Source: Absidia repens | Taxonomy: Eukaryota > Mucoromycota > Mucoromycetes > Mucorales > Cunninghamellaceae | Reading direction: 5' to 3' | DNA length: 64,000 bases | Assembly (NCBI GenBank): GCA_002105175.1 | Contig: MCGE01000058.1 | Location: forward strand, 1 to 64,000 | Shown here: piece after piece, positions 48,301 through 59,664 of the stretch | Numbering within the stretch: the first letter of the stretch is position 1 | How the letters are laid out: each line of letters begins with the position of its first letter | Position numbers and translations under genes: made by a program | The notes under the pieces: generated by a model | Database searches by the model: none | What the model saw: only the letters and a program-made list of their open reading frames with translations | What the model was told of the DNA's origin: nothing

Positions 48301-49880
48301 AAAGAAAATCAGTAGGAAGAAACATTTCGGCGGGAAGAAGTTTTGCTCTTACCTTTGCAATGGATAATAAACATAAGACAGCATTGATTCTAATTTTTGC
48401 ATCATCACGGCTATATAATATAAATGTAACACAGTGCCAAATAAATAACAGGGTCCCTAAATGAATATACAATATATAAAATCATTCTTACAATTTTCTT
48501 GGGTTGAAGGTCATGCCATCCGAGTCCGACATTTCTGAATCCGAGCTAATGATTCCATTCGAGAGATATCTTGAGTTTGCTGATCGCCATGAGAGTTGCT
48601 GGTGGTAAGGTTGAGTGATGGAAGAGCGAGGCGAACGATTCAAACCATGCAAGCGGGGCCCATTCTTGGTTGACATATCTTAACAGGTATAAATGTTTTT
48701 TTTTTAGTACTACGTTTATCTAATCGACTTTTTCTTCAGCTTTACCTTTGGAGGAAGAGGATGGTGATGCCATTGCGTAAAGGTGCTGGTATGATTGGAC
48801 ATTGACATGCATAAATACAAATGTATGGATAATATCAACAATATCACAAAGTGGATTGGTGACCAATGTCCTATCTTGTGACAGTAATAGTTGCAGTGCA
48901 CGTAGGGTGCTGCTGGCTACCTAAAAAAAAAGAAAAGAAAAAAGGACTGAGAAACAAAGCAATAAACGATCGTGAGTAAATCTTTTTTTTTTTTTTTTTT
49001 GAATTTACCTTTCGTACAGCCGGATCAGTAAAATCAAGACTAGTTGAAGAGGCTACCATGATAGTTCCCTTATTTGTTTGACTGACCACACACAGATTGG
49101 AAAGTAAGACTTGGTATATATCTTTGTAGTATGATTGAAGTTTTGCCCCTGCCCCTGCGCAAAGATTGCCCACACAATTTATCGACATGCGACGTATTTC
49201 TAACGGTTTCACAGATCGTTCCGCATATTTCAATAGTAAAGGTGTCAAGCGACTGTAAAACTACTCAAACAAAGAAATAAATAGTTAGGTGGCCAGTCTG
49301 TTTACGTGCCCTTTCCCCGCCTTCAACTTTACTTTGCTGGTATTAGTACTGTTTTCATAAAGCAGAGCACTGAGTGCACGAAGGATATCAACACGATGTT
49401 CAGCCATCACTTGAGAAGAGTCTAGTCCATCTGAAAGATATGTCATGCATTTTTCAAAGGAGGAGGCACGAAAACTTGATAATCGAATCTATAGGATTAA
49501 AAAAAAAAGTGTCAAGAACAGTTTAATTGCAGGAGAAAAAAAAAAAAAAAAAAAAGAAAAGAAAAAGAAACATACCTGCTTTGTGCATTGCTTGAATATA
49601 AAATGGCAAAAAGAAGAGCAGGCCTTGTGGTGAATAGGAATAGAGTTCGTCCCCATTACAATTAGATCTATGATTTGCTAAATGAGAAATGAATTCGCTT
49701 TATTAGCGACAAGTAAAGAATACGGGTATGTCAGATTGGTTTTGAGTATCATACCTGGTCCGTGTAGTCCTTGTCTTGCGTAGTTGATTTATTGCACTGA
49801 TCAAGTAACTCCATAAGAGTATCAGGTGGTACTGGAGTAGGTGACCTAAGGCTCTGTTCAAGTTGTAGTAACGGTTTCAT
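45345..49880 (-). CDS. HEATR6: HEAT repeat-containing protein 6 homologue
   Basis: Seventeen exons in transcription order: 49880-49755, 49677-49576, 49488-49333, 49260-49009, 48920-48746, 48678-48492, 48410-48353, 48277-47982, 47920-47794, 47696-47158, 47086-46939, 46859-46722, 46630-46383, 46298-46202, 46123-45983, 45898-45515 and 45428-45345. This gives 1085 residues (human HEATR6 1181) with all phases consistent. HEAT-type helical repeats run throughout. Blocks shared with HEATR6 include AAVHCMANLC-like MSINCVGNLCAGAG, a Ser-rich DSEMSDSDG spacer, MLDGSKQYLSVASG, CRALGAFVLFPSLREDTCFV, RSNAVRAMGSLLR, RWNACHAASNILKNDAFPMG, KNYKVRINACLALATP, and a closing EYKYQEQLNHQ. Molecular function is poorly known in any organism; HEAT solenoids serve as binding scaffolds. 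Its 5' end faces the FBXO9-like gene. Confidence 0.93.
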
Positions 49881-50047
49881 AGTATAATTCCACTAAAGAA
49901 GAGCAACAACAGAAAAAAAAAAAAAAAAGATTCAAAATACCCCATACTTGAATCGCCGACATATATTGAAGTTTTTTTTTTTTTTTTCTTTTTTTTTTTT
50001 ATGCTTCTTTATTTTTATTTTTACGAACCACCTTTTTAAACACCACA
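49881..50047. promoter_or_regulatory. 167 bp divergent promoter, HEATR6-like / FBXO9-like
   Basis: The two start codons are only 167 bp apart on opposite strands. The segment contains an (A)n run (about 49913-49929) and two (T)n runs (about 49973-50000), so a nucleosome-free, shared bidirectional promoter is likely. No TATA box is evident. Confidence 0.6.
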
Positions 50048-51921
50048 ATGGATATTACACCCACATTGTCAACGGAGAAAGAGCTGGATGAGTTTCGCGC
50101 TCAATGGAAACAAGAAGTCACCTCCCGCCATCAACAACAGCAACAGCATCGACAACAAGTCGGGGAAAGTGGATCTGTATCAGTAAAAACTGCGGCGACG
50201 AGATATGATGATGTTGTACGACAAGCAGAATCACTCTCTTTACACGAACCATCAATAGAAAAAGGCAAGAGTGACTACGGCAATAAGCAAAACGCAACGA
50301 TGACTTTGGGACATGAGGAAACCATCAATCTTGTGGAAAAGAACCAACACGATGCGCAACAGCAGCAGCAAGAAGAAAAAGACGAACCTGTCACAGCAAT
50401 GGCTCATTATATCAAGGCTGTGGATCATGAGCGACAAGGTCAATTGGGAAAAGGTATCCACAAAATATGAACAAGAAACAAACACATGTGCTGATAGTCA
50501 TTAATATATGTATATGTTTTACGATAAGCGCTTTATTTTTATCGGCAAGCCTTTCGACTGAACAGGGATATTGATTATGATTACAAGCGACATTATCAGA
50601 CACACATTCTCCCAGAAATACAAAAAGAAGAACAGCAATTGAAAAAGACGGGTGGCAGTGGTGTTGGTGATATCACTACTGATGAAGGCGGTGTTGCTAG
50701 CGGACTTGATCATAGCGGTGAAGGGATTGATGGCACTTTTCGACACATCGTTCCTATGGGGATTGAATATGAACAGCCAAAAATCACTGATGAAACCAAA
50801 ACTTTCTCCTTTACTTGGCAAGATCCTTTGACTCCTTTGATGGATGAATTCTTTCAACAGAATACTGACTTTGTACCAGCTCTTGATTACAAACCTGTCT
50901 TGATATCTAAATTACCAAGTAAGTACAATCAATCATTCGCAAAACCATTCTTTTGACCTTTTTTTTTTCTTTCTTTTTTTTATTAAAAAAACACAAAAAC
51001 AACATAGATGAAATTCTGTTAACAGTTTTGAAGCACTTATTCCTCAGGTCTCTCTCCTCTAGTGCCAAGGTTGCTTTGGTATGCAAACGTCTCTTTCTTT
51101 TGACCAGAACTCCATCCCTGTGGCGTTACTTATGCGAACATGCATATCGATCACCGAATATGACAATGGCAGAATCGCGCCGCATTCAATTGGATCAGGT
51201 ACAGCGATACTATGGCGGTGGATGGTACAATATGTTTGTTGAACGGCCACGTATTCGCTATGACGGGGTGTATATATCGACGTGCCATTATATCCGACCA
51301 GGGACGTCAGAAACATCATGGAATCAGCCTGTCCATCTGGTGACTTATTATCGATACCTGCGTTTCTTCCCTGATGGCCGAGTGGTGAAACATGTGACTA
51401 CGGACGAACCTGCACAGGTGGTGAAACAATTGGATCGATCCTTTTCAAAACGGCAAACATTCCAAGGGCGGTTCCAGTGGAAACGGGAAGTGGATGACGA
51501 TGACAGCAATGATAGTGCAGGTCGACAAAAACAGCAACCAATGACGACCTTGCGGATTGAAGCTCAAGATTGTACGCTACCCTTTGAATACTTCTTTTTT
51601 CAACTGTCTGTCAAGGGGACACACCGTGGAAGACACAACAAATTGGGATGGAAGAAATATACTAGTATCAACCAACGGCACCTCGAAGAGCATTATTACC
51701 GACAGCAACAACAACAACAGCAGCAGCAGCAGCTACAGCATTATCATCAGCAGGAAATGCGCTATGGAAGACTGGCCCCGGCCTACTCGATATTGGAAGG
51801 ACAAGAAGACGGCTCTCTGGAGGCTTTTGAACATGTGTATGATTTGAAATTGATGAAACCCTACTACTTTAGTCCTGTACGCAGCTATCGTGTGGATTAC
51901 CCTGATGATGATGACCTTTAG
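50048..51921 (+). CDS. FBXO9: F-box only protein 9 (FBXO9 / Hrt3-like)
   Basis: Three exons: 50048-50453, 50529-50918 and 51008-51921, giving 569 residues. The protein is a substrate receptor of an SCF ubiquitin ligase. A TPR-like segment is completed across intron 1 (DHERQGQLGKALYFYRQAFRLN, about 123-144). The F-box follows (LPNEILLTVLKHLF to SLWRYLCEHAY, about 262-300). The FBXO9-specific domain contains RPRIRYDGVYISTCHYIRPG and YYRYLRFFPDGRVVKHVTTDEP, near-identical to the family block. A polyQ run (about 507-516) and a C-terminal YSPV-like segment close the protein. The N-terminal 100 residues are Gln/His-rich. The likely poly(A) signal AATAAA (52168) lies after a 134 bp TTAGTA array, so that array should be in the 3' UTR. 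Confidence 0.92.
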
Positions 51922-52006
51922 CTGAATATATACTATTACTATATTGTTATTGTTATTATTATTATTGATATTATATAGTAATAGAAGTGATGATATTAGT
52001 ATTCTG

Positions 52007-52140
52007 TTAGTATTAGTATTAGTATTAGTATTAGTATTAGTATTAGTATTAGTATTAGTATTAGTATTAGTATTAGTATTAGTATTAGTATTAGTATTAG
52101 TATTAGTATTAGTATTAGTATTAGTATTAGTATTAGTATT
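52007..52140 (+). repeat. (TTAGTA)n hexanucleotide array, about 22 units
   Basis: 134 bp of essentially perfect TTAGTA repeats. The hexamer differs from the fungal telomere unit TTAGGG at two positions. It is probably transcribed as part of the FBXO9-like 3' UTR. The Leu-Val open frame and its minus-strand Ile-Leu counterpart are by-products. Confidence 0.97.
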
Positions 52141-52624
52141 GGCATATTGCTGTTATTATATTTATTGAATAAAATGACGTAATCTATACATCTCTTTAAG
52201 CACAGGGACAATAGTGATGATGATGATGATGATGATGATGGCGAATAGCAAAGGATATGTATTAATGTATCCTCGTGCTTGTATATATCTATCGTTCAAG
52301 ATTATTGCGCAAATTAGCAACCCTCCATTATCTCCTTTTTCATTACCTTTTGCATATACTGACTTTCCACTATTTGGCTACAAGTTTTACGTTTATGAAG
52401 CTTAGCGTAGTGTTAGCTGTCATGGTTTACATCTGCATCCGAATAAAATATACCTTGTATTTTTACTAGTAGTGCTTCTTCAAATGGGGTGTAAATAAAA
52501 AAGTCTGCTACTTCTAGAAATTGTGCTTAGTGCTCAGTATCATAAATATACATTGTTGTTAGAGGCTCACAAAACTGATACAATAGAAAAAATTGTTTAT
52601 TATTCGATAAGTTAAAGAATGGTT

Positions 52625-53265
52625 GATAAAAATGATGTATTTGACTGAAGCATATTCGTAGAGACTAAAACTAAAAACGAGGTTCTCATTGTAGCAAGTA
52701 ATTCAATAGAAGGATTTATTGAGGGGAGGGGGCGAATGACGGGACTAGTGAGAGTTCTGATGAATGACCAACACTAATAGATGCTGTATGTGCATGTAGA
52801 ACAGAAACTAGCATATAGATGATATGACAATGAGAGACACTTGTTATTGAAAGTGGTGATAAAAAAGTGAATTTATAGCACAAGACATGAGTGAGACTAA
52901 TGGGACGTTTTTAATCAAAGGAAGTAAAAAGAGATATATTTTATTCAGAAGTATATATAAATTATGGACAAATTAACACTAAACTAAGCTGATGGAGACT
53001 CCAATAAATCAACTAATGGTGGTTCTAAATCCTAAATCCAAATTGAAACGGTTTCCTCATGCAACTTGTAGTCCCTGAGCTGAAACTCCTTCTAAACTAG
53101 TCCTGACACTAATATAAGTCCAACATAGAACCATAGAAGTTGAATACTGGATAAAAAAATAAAAAGAAGAAAAATAATCAAAAAGAAAGAGAGCCGAATA
53201 ATAAAAAAGGCGGCAGAGAGAAAATAAATACTTCACGTGGGCGGGATTTGAAATAATTTTGGTCT
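52625..53265 (-). repeat. Family A interspersed repeat, copy A3
   Basis: Same order of blocks as A2: GAAGCATATTCGTAGAGACT, AAAACTAAAAACGAGGTTCT, GACATGAGTGAGACTAATGG, TATTTTATTCAGA, AATCAACTAATGGTGGTTCT, GTAGTCCCTGAGCTGAAACT, CTAAACTAGTCCTGACACTA, ending near TTCACGTGGGCGGGATTTGA. Confidence 0.75.
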
Positions 53266-53878
53266 TCCCTTTTTTTTCGCAATGATCAGCAGTGTAAGGC
53301 ATCATCGACATGGCAATACTGTTATCAGGACACAGTAGACACCACCATTCAGCAAAAAGGGTATGTTGGCACCCTTTTCCTTTTACAGCATCCAGCATCG
53401 ACAGCATTGCAGGCTATGTCATTTCTCTAAAGCAATCACCACCATTCAGTATTGGTAGTATAATGATTCTCTTTTAATAATGGCTTTGTCGTGGAATATT
53501 TAGAGCTAATCATTTTCTTTTCAGAATCGTTTGCCACTTACTGCACAATAGCATACCTTCTAATTTATATCATTGGTAATAATGGAATGCGTATTTCCTT
53601 ATTGCTTTACTACCATTTTTGCATGTTGGTTGGCAAGATGGGATCTGATATATGATAAATACTCCCATTCTCCACCTTATCTCAGTGACGATACACGCCC
53701 TCTGATCAATGCTTTTTTACTAAAGTGGATAGCATAAAACCTATCGAATAGTTTGCTTCTTCAGCAGATCAGAAAACTATAACAGGACGTTCGTCGTACA
53801 ATTTAAAACACCGCAGCATATGGCTTTTTTTTTTTTGATTCGAAAATTCTTGTTTGTCCATTTTCCCCCCCAAACACA

Positions 53879-54774
53879 ATGTCCTCGGAACAGTCAATTT
53901 TATCAAAAGCCTTATATCAACACCTTCAAGCAACAATACAACTGTTTCAAGTGGCATTAGCTTTAGAGTGGACTATACTTACTCGATTTATTGTTGGAGT
54001 GATTGTCGCCACCTGCCTTTCGATTCTTTATCTTGTCTGGACTCTACGAGATTCACAACAACCTCTTGTTGTTTGGGAAAAGCTTAACAAACCGTTGGTA
54101 ACACTCTTTCGACCCAAGTTGTTTGCCTATCTACTCTCTGGTGTCAATCCTTATGCGGGAAGTATTGGTAGGTAAAGAAAAAGACAAGGAATATCAAATT
54201 AACAAGTCATTTTATACGTATGACAGATCTCCGTGTATCAACTTTTTCGAAAGGCTTTTGCACTGGTATCATGCGTGTAAGTTGTGGATTGAGAAAGATA
54301 GACGGTGACACTTATTTGATAGCCTTTTTTTATGTAGGATCGACACAGGAATCGGAACCCTTATAAAAGGTAAACTTGATGAGTACAAAAGTCAAAAGTG
54401 CAGTACTCATATTTGTTTATTAGTATTCATGCTACTGCGCTGGCAACCTTAGCTGAGACAATAGGTGGACTGGCTCTCTTAAGTACATTAGGAACGAAGG
54501 ATAGTGCTATTTTAGTATCAATGACAATGGACGTAAGTGTGAAAAAGGAAATTGAAAAAAAAATGATGAATTAGTGACATATATATATACTTTCAACTAG
54601 TTCAAGAAAAAGGCAAGAGGTTTGTTGACTGCATCCTCTGAACTCACACCATCGTTAGTTGATGACGATGAAGAATCAAATCCAACTAAGACAGAGGTGG
54701 TGATCAAAGATCGATTATTGGATACTGTAGCGGTAGCGCACTTTGAATGGGATGTTCAACGAAATGAAGCATAG
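53879..54774 (+). CDS. Hotdog-fold thioesterase-like protein (DUF4442 type) with membrane anchor
   Basis: Five exons: 53879-54167, 54227-54276, 54338-54369, 54424-54532 and 54601-54774, giving 217 residues. Residues about 35-57 are hydrophobic (FIVGVIVATCLSILYLVWTL) and could anchor the protein. The following domain, assembled across four introns, reads NPYAGSIDLRV, FSKGFCTGIMRDRHRNRNPY, SIHATALATLAETIGGLALL: the PY.GS, KG.C...M.DR...RNP..S.HA..L..LAE blocks of the DUF4442 hotdog family. Members are predicted acyl-CoA thioesterases; the N..S.HA.A motif is where hotdog active sites lie. The final part is acidic. Substrate unknown. Poly(A) signal AATAAAG near 55099. Confidence 0.85.
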
Positions 54775-55420
54775 TGGTATGTCGTGTAACAACTACGATT
54801 GTGCGACACACACATCTCCCACACATCACATTTTACTTCCCTCATCCTCATCACAATATACATAGTCATTGTTATTATTAGTATTTTTATTATTATTATT
54901 AGTAGTAATAGTAGTTAGTATTATTACTGTAGTTTGTAGTTTAGTTATTATATATCCTCTTCTTCATTTATTTATTTATTTATTTATTTTTATACTGCAT
55001 ATTAGTAGTCAACCCAATTTTTTATTTATTTTATATACCGCAACCTTTTTGTTTTGATATTTTACATCAGTATGTGTAGATTATATATTATTATGTATCA
55101 AATAAAGTACCATCAGACAGGTGCTTCGCTTGTTTGGTTCTAAACATGATACCTTTTGTTGACACCTTTTAAGCACATGGCTGTTGCTCTTGATGCAAAT
55201 GACAAAAATTTTAAATAAAGACCGCCCCTAGTTGTTTTTTGTTGACCCGCCCTTTTGTTATTATTTTTTTCTTTTTCTTCTTCTTTCACCCTTCACAATC
55301 CCCCCTTTTTTTTTCTTATACTTATGTACTAGTCTTTTTTATTTTTATTTTTTATTTTTTCTCTTTCTTTTATATTTACCTTTTCAACAAACTATACCAA
55401 ATATCCAAAAAAGCCATACC
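54775..55420. other. Intergenic, T-rich
   Basis: 3' UTR of the thioesterase-like gene with (TTA)n and (TTTA)n runs at 54865-54990, then a strongly pyrimidine-rich 150 bp (about 55230-55380) upstream of the next start. No gene is seen. Confidence 0.5.
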
Positions 55421-57271
55421 ATGATATCACAAACTGATGGCTCTTTACCCATTCGAAAGGTAGACTAAAATAACAGAATGTCCTCATTTTGTTTTATTTT
55501 TATACTAAATATTTGTTTCTTAGAATGCTTGCCTTGTTTGTAGTGTTTGTTTTACTTGCTCAAAGGTAAGTCTGGAGGTTTATCTCTTGTTTCTTTACTC
55601 AGTCCACAATTATTTTAATTTTACTAGACATATGGTGTTGATTGCAGTTGTGACAACATTCAACCTAGGCGTGGCAAGAATTTACCTGGAGGCAGTCTTG
55701 ATTCCAGGGCGAAAAAGCTACATGCGGTGGATAAGGACGACTATGACTTCTCAATACGGTGGCTAACTGAAAACGCGCATACTATCTACAAAAACGAATA
55801 TGATCAAGTGGTGGGATTATTACAAGCGGATGAAGTCTCACTATGCAAGGCACACAGTTCTACTCTGTATCGAGCAAAAAAACGCCACGAACGCCGATTA
55901 TCACAACAAGCGCCTCCTTCACCAGCCGATTCGAATGGGAACTCGCACGATTATTTACCTCACACTTTACCAGCTCCCTCATCTCCTACGCCTCTTATGA
56001 TGGATCCCTCTTCTTCTCCTTCTCATTTGCGGCGGAGGGACAGTGCTCTTAATGATATGACTGATGATGGAATTCCTCCGGGTGGTTTGGCTGCAAAGGT
56101 CAAGGAACTACAGTATCGATACTCGTCATATCGTCGCCCCTCTTCGTGTGGTGGTGCTGGTTACAATGATCATCTTCCTCCTTTACCTGATTTTACAACA
56201 ATGTCCGCTTCCACATCCATGAAACGAAAACGAACGACCCATCATCCTTGGCGATATGCGTCATCTTCGCCTCCTCCTCCTCCCCCACCATTGTCCAGTG
56301 CTAGTACTCCTTTGTTTACATCAAACTCTGTTTTAGGCTATTCTGGTGTTTCCTCCACTACTTCTTCTTTACATCCAAATCTACATGACAATTCACATCC
56401 TCTACCTCCTCTTCCACATCCCCAACCTCCTCCTCATCATCATCATCATCACCACCACCACCCCCATGATACGATCGATCCATATATATCTCAACAGTTG
56501 CCACCCCTTCAATTAACACCTCCGACATCTCAGCAACAACAAAATATTTGTTATACTCAACAACCTTCTCAAAATTCACGGGTACTTCCTAGCTCTTCAT
56601 CTTTATTTATGGCTTTCCAACAACAAGCATGTATTTCACCATCATCAACATATTCTTGTGGCATGACTCATCATCAACATGATGCACCTCAACAACAACT
56701 ACAACAACCATCCAGACTAGTAGTTGAAACCATTTCACTGAAAACCGATCGATTCCAAAGCATACGTCCAATCATGACTTCTGATGCGGCAATCAAAAAG
56801 GATCCAATGCAAATGGATGATACACCAATGGATACTTCCAATCCCTCTACGTCTTCTTCTTCGTCATCGTCTTCTTCCTCCTCCTCCTCTTCTTCAACCA
56901 TATCATCACCATCTCCACCCACTTTACAAAATTTGGTCTCATCCTCTTCTACCCCCTCTAGTTATAGTCACTCCTCTTCTGTCACCATTACCAATCCCAG
57001 TTGGCCAAGTTTTTACTTTATTCGCAATTTGGCTATCACGGACACCTTCACCTTTTATCAGTTATTGGAAGAAATAGAAATGGATCGACCGCCTCCAGGA
57101 AAACGCATGGTCATCTCCAATGCCACCAACGATACCTTTTATCCTCTTCATGAACCCATCCGTAACGTTCTCCGTGATCCTCCTTCGTCTCATGTGGAAT
57201 TATGTCTCGGTATATGTGATAAACCTTCCTTTGATTGGTCCTCTTTGGGAAATGGAAATGCAAGATCCTAG
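55421..57271 (+). CDS. Protein of unknown function: Cys-rich N-terminus, long low-complexity middle, conserved-looking C-terminus
   Basis: Three exons: 55421-55459, 55524-55565 and 55628-57271, giving 574 residues. The 13- and 14-codon exons 1 and 2 encode MISQTDGSLPIRK then NACLVCSVCFTCSK, and exon 3 continues TYGVDCSC; together this is a C-x2-C-x2-C-x2-C-x7-C-x-C cluster that could bind metal. A charged segment follows (KLHAVDKDDYDFSIRWLTEN). Residues about 85-460 are Pro/Ser/His/Gln-rich, including PPPPPPP, H-runs and a Ser run of about 17. The last about 85 residues (FYFIRNLAITDTFTFYQLLE to SHVELCLGICDKPSFDW) look folded. The layout suggests a nuclear regulator, but I do not recognise either end. 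The exon 1-2 model rests on splice signals and phase. Confidence 0.7.
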
Positions 57272-57449
57272 TCTATCTATTACTACTATTACTTTTTTTT
57301 TTTTTTTTTTTTTTTTGGTCATTTATTCATTCATCGTCATCAACATTTCTCACACCCTTAGTTTATATTTGCATACACAATTTTTTTTTTTTTTTGCCCA
57401 TTTGTCCGACAGCCGCGGTTTTTTTTTTCTCGTTGGTAATAAAAATGGA

Positions 57450-57487
57450 ACACACACACAACACACACACACACACACACACACAAC

Positions 57488-57525
<38 letters not shown>

Positions 57526-57535
57526 CACACACACA
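57450..57535. repeat. (CA)n microsatellite
   Basis: Interrupted CACACA tract of about 85 bp in the 3' flank of the upstream gene. Confidence 0.97.
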
Positions 57536-57606
57536 TTCACTCACACTCGCACATACACATATCTTTTCTTTTCCTTTCTTCATATCTCCTACTTTTTTTT
57601 TTGTCC

Positions 57607-58138
57607 ATGCCGAACCCTTTAGGTAAACAGTGATCATAAGTGTCAATTTAATTCTTTTTTTTTTTTTTTTGTTGTTGTTGCAAAATTGACATTCCTTCAT
57701 TAGATGTACCAGAATTTCCAGCACGAGATGGACCACAACGATTAGCAGCTGCGGATACATCCCAAGAAACTTGAGGGTAACCGGGGGGGGGGCGGGAGGG
57801 TAGGGGTTTGAACAGGAAATGTGTATGAAGAATGACCATGTTTATGTTTCATAGAGTGTACCTCAGCTAGCTAGATCTACAATGGATGACTTGAAACAAC
57901 TCAAAATCGACGGATAAATGCTTGGACAACCATTCAAGGCAAAAATATACAACATCACGCCTTGTATACCCTTTCATCCTACAGGCGTCAAGGAACTATT
58001 ATGAGTGACTGGAAGAGATGGCATCAAGCTCTTTAGTAAGTGCAGTACTGATACTATGTGCATGTATTATCCTTCATCTTGACAGAGCTATCTTTTTCTT
58101 CTTCACTAGTGCCGACTCATTCAGGGGTGAATGTTGAG
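57607..58138 (+). pseudogene. Possible small spliced gene or degraded gene remnant
   Basis: Several segments look protein-like and are bounded by splice-like signals, but no continuous frame joins them. ATG at 57607 with a GTAAAC donor after 57622 joins a TTCATTAG acceptor (exon from 57704) to give MPNPLDVPEFPARDGPQRLA and eight more residues, ending at a TGA (57772-57774). Downstream, after a CATAG acceptor near 57856, comes SVPQLARSTMDDLKQLKIDG; then an IMSDWKRWHQAL segment near 58000-58030 with a TTTA-GTAAGT donor and an ACTAG acceptor leading to YADSFRGEC and a stop at about 58138. In-frame stops between them suggest decay, assembly error, or my misreading of introns. Product unknown. Confidence 0.25.
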
Positions 58139-59664
58139 TTCATGTTGGATGCTTCCCTAGTAGGATTTTTGTTATCTAGTGGAAACTAGTAGATTTAGCT
58201 TACTGTTATAGAACGTCTCACACATACACTTAGATACGTATGTATATATTTATTTATTTATTTATCCCTATTTAGTATTCATTATCATTGCATCTCAATT
58301 GTTATTTTTGTTGATATGGTGCCCACTTTTGTAAGCATATTTACTATTCTCTATTTATTATCATTATCATTACTGTCACTAGGACATACGTAATATATAT
58401 ACACATCCCATTACAAAATAAAATAAAAATGAACTATGAATATATGTCTTTCTTGTCCCATTGATTATGATATAGGTCAGTTACATGACTTGGTTCATTA
58501 TTAATTTGATGCTAAAATGGATATATGGTAGTTGTTGTCCAACATTGGCTTTAGGCTAGGATGTGTGAAAAGAGACGGAACGGGGGAATGATTTGGGCAG
58601 TGATAGGTGCAGGTTGGATATAGTTAAAAAATAAGACTGTGTGAGGGAATTACTTTACTGTACATTGGCTAAATTTCCTTTGGGAAATATGAAAGCTGTA
58701 AATTGTCGCGAAACGCTTATGAAATTAAAAAAAAGTCCAAAGTCCGCGATGACAGCCATGGTCACTCTTTGTGATTTAATGTGTGTGTATTAAGTAGGAG
58801 TAATGGAAGGTGGACTTCTGGTCGGCTTGAGATAGGAGTGAGGTCCTATACTCTGGTGACAAAATAATAATAATAATTCCCGTATAGTAAGAGACTGTTG
58901 TGATATTCGATCATTGTTAAAAGTATGAAAGATCTTTTTGTTTGATTGGCAGGACCATTCTCCTGAGTGTAACAAAAAAAAAAAGTTTCGGCATCCCCCC
59001 TTGTTTATCAACGTAGCTGTCATACCAAATCAAGTTTCAATGGTCTGTATGCTTGCGATTTTTGTGATATGTCTGCGCGTGTCACAATTGTAGGGTGTAG
59101 CCAAAAGGCTGACTGATAAGGAAGATCATGGCAATCACAAGGGTTGTCCCTATAGAACTGAAGGAGGGGTTTCAAGGGGGGAGGATGAAATCAATCAAAT
59201 GGATTGTATGCATGGGATTTTTATCATTCAAGCATCCCACTGTTAATTCTGATAACCAAATGAAAAAGTAAACTTTTTCCTCCTATCAATTAGTTAAACG
59301 GGCGCTTGCGGGATTATATTTTATACTATAATGGTTTTGATATTCTTATCACCAGCCAATGAAAAATTCCCTCAATTTTTTTTTTTCAATAAAAACGCTC
59401 GAGAGAATGAGGTACTTTTTTTCTCGGATCTCTTTTTTTTTCTATTTTCTTTTTTTTTTTTTTTTTTCTTTCTTTCTCCTCTTTCCTTATTTTTTGCTTC
59501 AATCAATCTTTCTTACATTATCTTTGTTTGGGTAAGAACGAATATAAAAAATGCATAAAATGAGGAAAGTGACTTGTATGACTCATTTTTTTTATTGAAA
59601 TAACCCAAAGTAGTTCGCCACTTTCAGCCGATCCACGTTTATCAATTTCACTGATCCATTCAAC

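Larger units (their letters stand above)
51922..53878. other. Intergenic with hexamer array and family A repeat
   Basis: FBXO9-like 3' UTR with the TTAGTA array and a (GAT)n run (52216-52239), followed by AT-rich DNA, family A copy A3 (about 52625-53265), and the promoter of the thioesterase-like gene. No further gene is seen. Confidence 0.6.
57272..59664. other. Intergenic with microsatellite and possible gene remnant
   Basis: It holds poly(T) runs (57294-57315 and others), a (CA)n microsatellite (57450-57535), a possible small spliced gene or remnant (57607-58138), and the GATA-factor promoter. The promoter side (59100-59665) has GATAA/TTATC at 59115, 59221, 59251, 59346 and 59639, which could allow autoregulation. 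No other gene is seen. Confidence 0.55.

Noticed and set aside
51944..52211. Long Leu-Val and Ile-Leu open frames on both strands
   Set aside because: They are direct translations of the TTAGTA array; no start context or non-repeat coding sequence.
57350..57760. Minus-strand Cys-Val-rich open frame that looks like a cysteine-rich peptide
   Set aside because: It is the translation of the (CA)n tract on the opposite strand.
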